Assembly: GCA_004552485.1 (NCBI GenBank)
Contig: SFOH01000008.1
Span: 1 to 64,000, forward strand
DNA: 64,000 bases
Source: Bacteroidales bacterium
GTDB lineage: Bacteria > Bacteroidota > Bacteroidia > Bacteroidales > Muribaculaceae
Direction: 5' to 3'
Shown here: piece after piece, positions 60,484 through 64,000 of the stretch
Numbering within the stretch: position 1 is the stretch's first letter
Layout of the letters: each line of letters begins with the position of its first letter
Program-made: the position numbers and the translations under genes
Notes under the pieces: generated by a model
What the model was told of the DNA's origin: nothing
Seen by the model: the letters and a program-made list of their open reading frames with translations, nothing else
Database searches by the model: none

Positions 60484-61965
60484 TCACTGCGAGGGGCGAC
60501 GACGGTAGAGGCAGCCGCGGAAACCGGAGCCTTCGGAGTATGTGGTCACGAGTTCATAGCGATCCTTGTCACGGATGAACGCGAGGTCTTCAAGGGGGTA
60601 TTCGGTCAGCAGCCATTTTGGGTTGGCACGCTCAAAGGACTCGGCGATACGGCGGCGTATGTCATCGGAGTTTTTGCACATGACGGGCTGCATGAAGAAG
60701 TAGGTGCCGACGGGATAATGGCCCGTCTGAGCCAGGGAGTAAGCGCCGTAGTACACTCGGTAGGGCGCAATGTAAACGCTGTCGAGGTCGTTGGCAGGGA
60801 CGTTTTCGATGATGGCGCGCGACACGGGGTCGATCCATCCGCGTGAGACAGGAACGTGCGATTTGATAACCCGGTATTGCCGTGCGAGGTATCCGGCGGA
60901 ACCGAAGAGAGGCAAGAGTACGGCCAGGGTTGTGAGAATGACCCCAACCCTCCCGTAATGAGTCGCTATGTAATAATACGTGGCTATGGCGGCGGGGATT
61001 GCCATGATGAAATAATGGCGATAGTCGCCTCCCTGCACGAGCACTAATGCGGTCACGGCGGCAAGCATGATGAACATGATTGCCAAGGTGTTGCGCCCAA
61101 AGCGATTTTTCAGCAGGTCACGGGCACCGACAACGCACATTATTGCGCAAGACAGGAGTGTTACGGCGAAAGTGGCAATGCCGTGAAGACCGAGCTTGTC
61201 GTGCTGCGCTGCCAAGTATTTGAAGTTATATGTGAAGGTACCGTAGATGCATTCGTCCAGGGCTCCATGGCTCGCGAAATAGGCAACGAAAGGCAGCAGT
61301 CCGAGTGCCAGGCCGCCTAAAAACCAAGCGATGGAAAGTAGCAATGTTCGCCATTCACGGCGATGAATAAGAATTATGGACAGTGCGATGACGACGGCGC
61401 AGACAACGATATTGTTGTTGACGCGTATCATGGCCGTCAGCGCAAAGCAAAGGCCTGAGACAAAAGCGATTGTGGTGAGCGGCGTCACCTTGTTTCCGCT
61501 TAGATATCTGACTGCCATCAACAACGGCAGCATCTGAAACGGCAGGCTGAACTCTTCGACCGTGCCCCCGCCTTCGATATAGAGTCCCAGAAGTATGCCA
61601 GACATAAGCACGCCAAAGACACATTTTCTCAACGAGAGCCGCATGGCGCGTCCTGTCAGGAAAAGCATCCACATTGATGCTGCCACAAAGACGAGTTCGA
61701 GCAGCCAGACGCCCATCTTTCCCTTACACAGCCAGATACCCAGTGAATAGATGGCGAAAATCAGCGGTCCTTTATGGTCAAAGAGTTCGACATAAGGCAA
61801 TTTGCCGTCAAGCCACCCGCTTCCGATGGTCTGGAAAATGATGTAATCGCCGGCGCATTGCTCATAAAGGAGAGTGCCGGCCGAGGGGAAGATGGTTATG
61901 ATCAGAGCGGCATAGGCCGTAATTGCAAGCAGCAGCGCTCCGCTGCGGACTCTTTCTCTATTCAT
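60484..61965 (-). CDS. Membrane glycosyltransferase-like protein (ArnT/PMT superfamily-like)
   Basis: A 493-residue integral membrane protein with 10-12 hydrophobic helices. The first outer loop holds YEQCAGDYIIFQTIGSGW and LPYVELFDHKGPL, in which the acidic ELFDHKGP stretch is typical of polyprenyl-linked sugar transferases (GT39/GT83-like, DUF2029-type). A soluble C-terminal part (VPANDLDSVYIAPYRVYY ... SEGSGFRGCLYRRRP) follows. The acceptor and sugar are unknown. It starts 16 bases after the acyltransferase pseudogene and is likely co-transcribed with it from 63081. Confidence 0.7.
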   Translation of the reverse strand: MNRERVRSGALLLAITAYAALIITIFPSAGTLLYEQCAGDYIIFQTIGSGWLDGKLPYVELFDHKGPLIFAIYSLGIWLCKGKMGVWLLELVFVAASMWMLFLTGRAMRLSLRKCVFGVLMSGILLGLYIEGGGTVEEFSLPFQMLPLLMAVRYLSGNKVTPLTTIAFVSGLCFALTAMIRVNNNIVVCAVVIALSIILIHRREWRTLLLSIAWFLGGLALGLLPFVAYFASHGALDECIYGTFTYNFKYLAAQHDKLGLHGIATFAVTLLSCAIMCVVGARDLLKNRFGRNTLAIMFIMLAAVTALVLVQGGDYRHYFIMAIPAAIATYYYIATHYGRVGVILTTLAVLLPLFGSAGYLARQYRVIKSHVPVSRGWIDPVSRAIIENVPANDLDSVYIAPYRVYYGAYSLAQTGHYPVGTYFFMQPVMCKNSDDIRRRIAESFERANPKWLLTEYPLEDLAFIRDKDRYELVTTYSEGSGFRGCLYRRRPSQ

Positions 61966-61981
61966 ACTTCAAATGCACACA

Positions 61982-62988
61982 TTAATTATTACGCAGATGA
62001 CGGTTTCCGATAGCAAGAGAGAGGAGCCTGTTTCTGCTCATTACAGCGGACAGCAGCCAGGAGATGGTGAGTGCGCCCATGAAAAGGAGGGCTGGTGCGC
62101 CTACGGGATGGGAGTCCATAAGCAAGGTGAGCCCCGGGATGAACAGCAGCGCGCTCCATATCAGTATGTGGTGGATGATATATATTCCCATGCTGTGACG
62201 GTCAAGCGAGTCGGCGACGCGGCCGCCCACCGGCAATGGATGGCCGAAAGCAGCACATAGAAGCATATAAACAGGCAATATACGGGGAGATTGACGTATA
62301 ATCTGTAAAGCGGGAGCGAGGGCATTCGGCCGATGAAAAAGGCCAGGAATGCGAACGCAGCCAATGTCAGCAGTTGCATCCACACAGGCCGGTGCTTCAT
62401 CTTTTCAGCGATTCCGAGTCGCACCGTCAGCATGCCGCAGATAAATGCGGGCATATATCGGACGGCGAAGGTCCACGCTGCCACGTTGGGCCACCGGGTT
62501 CCGTATTCACCGATAAATGCATAAGAGATGAGAAAGAAAATCAAACCTCCTATTAATGCTTTGAAGTTCATTGCCCACTTGCCACTGACGATTACAATGG
62601 CGAATATAACCATAAGCATCAGCAGGAACCACAGATGTTGTACGCCGCAATAGAATTCTTTCAGAATATGACCGGAGGGGAAGAGCAACAGCCCCACAAC
62701 AGCCCAAAGGGAATAAGGGACAAGGAGTCGGAGCGCCTTATCCTTCAGCATTTTAGGCCGGTTGCGGTATTTCTCTTTAGTAAAATACAGCTTGGCATAC
62801 AACAGTCCAGTGATAAAGACGAAGACCGTGAGTGCAAGATTAGACAGTTGCTTCCAGTAAAAAATGCTTTCAAACTGCCGGGCATGATGGAAGAGCCCGG
62901 TCCATACGCCATAATAGCAGACACTGTGGTACAATACAATTAGAAGCATTGCACCAATCCGCATCTGTTGTATGGCGACGTCTATCAT
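61982..62988 (-). pseudogene. Acyltransferase-3 family membrane protein, frameshifted
   Basis: The first frame (62988 down) opens with MRIGAMLLIVLYHSVCYYG, an acyltransferase-3 opening with the catalytic-type histidine, and carries eight or so helices up to YVLLSA near 62265. A second frame then continues GHPLPVGGRVADSLDRHSMGIYIIHHILIWSALLF to a stop at 61982. One or two bases added or lost near 62260 would restore it. The family O-acetylates surface sugars or peptidoglycan, which fits the sugar transferase downstream. A sequencing slip and a true mutation cannot be told apart. Confidence 0.8.
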
Positions 62989-63049
62989 TAGGATTCTTCG
63001 GTTTTGATTGTTTGGCGTTCAATCTTTTCCGTTCGCATACTAGCGTCCA

Positions 63050-63081
63050 CAAAGATAAAGAGAAAATCTGACACCGCCAAA
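63050..63081 (-). promoter_or_regulatory. Promoter of the acyltransferase/glycosyltransferase unit
   Basis: On the minus strand TTTG (63078-63081), 20 bp, TATCTTTG (63050-63057), 62 bases before the start at 62988. Confidence 0.85.
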
Positions 63082-63145
63082 TTTTCCGCGTAAGCTAAGA
63101 GACACCGGAGGAATGGCGGCGTGAGCGGCCTGTCTGATGAGGAAA

Positions 63146-63176
63146 AAACCGGATGCCGACGAGCGGCATCCGGTTT
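63146..63176 (-). terminator. Leftward terminator
   Basis: A 12-bp perfect stem AAACCGGATGCC/GGCATCCGGTTT with a seven-base loop, and a minus-strand T-run after it. It ends leftward transcripts from the repeat or esterase side. Confidence 0.8.
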
Positions 63177-63182
63177 CGGAAC

Positions 63183-63685
63183 TATTGCTGTCCGATAAAA
63201 GATGAGAACGGCACAAAATCATGGCTCGACTGATGATTCTAAGGCAGTCGAGTCTGTTTTTTTGATTTCCAAGCCCCCAAAATCTTGCCCGGACTTCAGT
63301 CACCGAATATGCGACTGGGAACGCCGCACGTATCCGGCTATAAGAGCCAGGGGCGCAGGCTGCGCGTTAGCGCTGCCAAACCCCTGGTATTGTGGTATTT
63401 ATGAGATTGCACTGCGTAGCTGTGCATTAGTTGAAACGCTTACGCACAGCTAACGCAGTGCGCTCTGTATTGTACTGTATACCAGGGGTATGGCAGCGCT
63501 AACGCGCAGCCTGCACCCCTGGCACTAATCGCCCGCTGACGCCGGCGTTCCCTGACGTCGAATGGCCCATAGCATGGTAACTGATAACAGAGAGGAAGAC
63601 ATACCTCACAGACTAATGCCCTATGTCCTTTGACAGGCTACGCGAAGCATGCGCTCTTCCGCCCATCTTTTATCGGACAGCAATA
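63183..63685. repeat. Composite palindromic element with 22-bp inverted ends
   Basis: Ends 63183-63204 and 63664-63685 are perfect inverted copies of 22 bp (TATTGCTGTCCGATAAAAG...). Inside, two copies of the M2 repeat face each other: 63346-63389 pairs with 63480-63523 over 44 bp with two mismatches, and a second inner pair (63409-63427 with 63442-63461) continues the palindrome. No transposase is encoded. It looks like a miniature inverted-repeat element or two elements in tail-to-tail array; no target duplication is seen. Confidence 0.7.
63225..63263 (+). terminator. Rightward terminator inside the composite element
   Basis: An 8-bp stem CTCGACTG/CAGTCGAG (63225-63232 with 63245-63252) is followed by TCTG and seven Ts. 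Confidence 0.75.
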
Positions 63686-63731
63686 TATTTTTTTAGACAG
63701 TAGGAGGGATAGGACAGAAGCGATGGGGCGG

Positions 63732-64000
63732 TTACTTTATGTGCTTGGTGGCGATGGTGGCACCGGAGGTGGTGCGTGCGAGCGAGATGTAGAGACCGGA
63801 GGAGGGAGGCGCGGTGTGGTGTAGCTCTCGATGCAGGTTCTTTCGTGGGTCCAGCCGTCCTCAACGTCCATGCGGGTGTCGTCGCCGAGGGCATTGAGGC
63901 GGTCGATGAAGTCGGATGCGGTGGTGACGCTCATGATTCGGTCGGCGGTGCCCATGACTGTGTAAACGGGCGTCTGCGCCACATTCTCGGCGATGCTTTT
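63732..64000 (-). pseudogene. C-terminal end of an exported esterase-like protein, damaged and cut by the window edge
   Basis: The minus-strand frame entering the window reads QTPVYTVMGTADRIMSV, with an alpha/beta-hydrolase-type aspartate, and VEDGWTHERTCIESYTT with the likely catalytic histidine, as in carboxylesterase or poly(hydroxyalkanoate) depolymerase-like enzymes. A different frame then holds SSGLYISLARTTSGATIATK up to the stop at 63732, a typical Bacteroidetes secretion tail. The two do not share a frame, and the usual residues between the domain and the tail seem to be missing. The 5' part lies outside the window. Confidence 0.6.

Noticed and set aside
63225..63263. Possible short RNA starting at the left inverted end of the composite element
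   Set aside because: A terminator is clear, but no promoter of the window's standard form lies upstream, so an RNA gene is not supported.

Overview
The window looks like the chromosome of a GC-rich Bacteroidales bacterium, probably Muribaculaceae-like, although the family cannot be fixed from sequence alone. The evidence is the Bacteroidetes promoter form (TTTG, about 20 bp, TAnnTTTG) upstream of many genes, the near absence of Shine-Dalgarno sites, a type IX secretion gene (porQ), the Bacteroidetes families DUF4290 and DUF4250, Bacteroidetes-type C-terminal tails on exported proteins, a C10 cysteine peptidase, and an anaerobic pyruvate:ferredoxin oxidoreductase. No tRNA, rRNA, CRISPR array or intact insertion sequence was seen.

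Layout. 0-8 kb: ridA; a disrupted PEGA/WG-repeat exported protein; a leftward operon DUF4250-pcrA-chromate transporter pair-folC; and an ion channel. 8-17 kb: mutS2 and PFOR rightward, then a disrupted U32 peptidase with a flavin reductase. 17-24 kb: a likely small RNA, a preQ0-type transporter, an LpxH-like phosphatase with a MIP18 protein, a small beta-barrel, a lipoprotein, plsC and divergent ligA. 24-33 kb: a large alpha-2-macroglobulin, a second candidate RNA, a HAD phosphatase, and GDP-fucose synthesis (gmd, fcl) followed by a polyprenyl-phosphate sugar transferase. 33-41 kb: a small lipoprotein, ispH, cmk, porQ, and an acyl-CoA dehydrogenase/etfA/etfB group. 41-51 kb: ileS, traR-type, lspA, fabG, DUF4290, rimM, an acidic protein, an OmpA-like protein, tig and DUF3737. 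51-57 kb: proC-proB-proA leftward, a 14-residue-repeat exported protein, an HD hydrolase and an AlkD-like protein. 57-64 kb: a decayed region with a multiply broken C10 peptidase, a membrane glycosyltransferase-like protein, a frameshifted acyltransferase, a repeat element and a damaged esterase.

Most of the window is housekeeping. The less ordinary content is non-coding. A dispersed structured repeat occurs at five or more intergenic sites, and its outer stem changes in both arms between copies. One double inverted copy is bounded by perfect 22-bp inverted ends, like a miniature mobile element. Two pairs of 21-bp direct repeats lie at almost the same distance upstream of the -7 boxes of two exported-protein genes, which suggests a shared activator site. 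Two short intergenic transcription units (promoter plus terminator, no gene) look like small RNAs. Five genes are broken by frameshifts, stops or internal deletions; real decay and assembly error cannot be told apart here.
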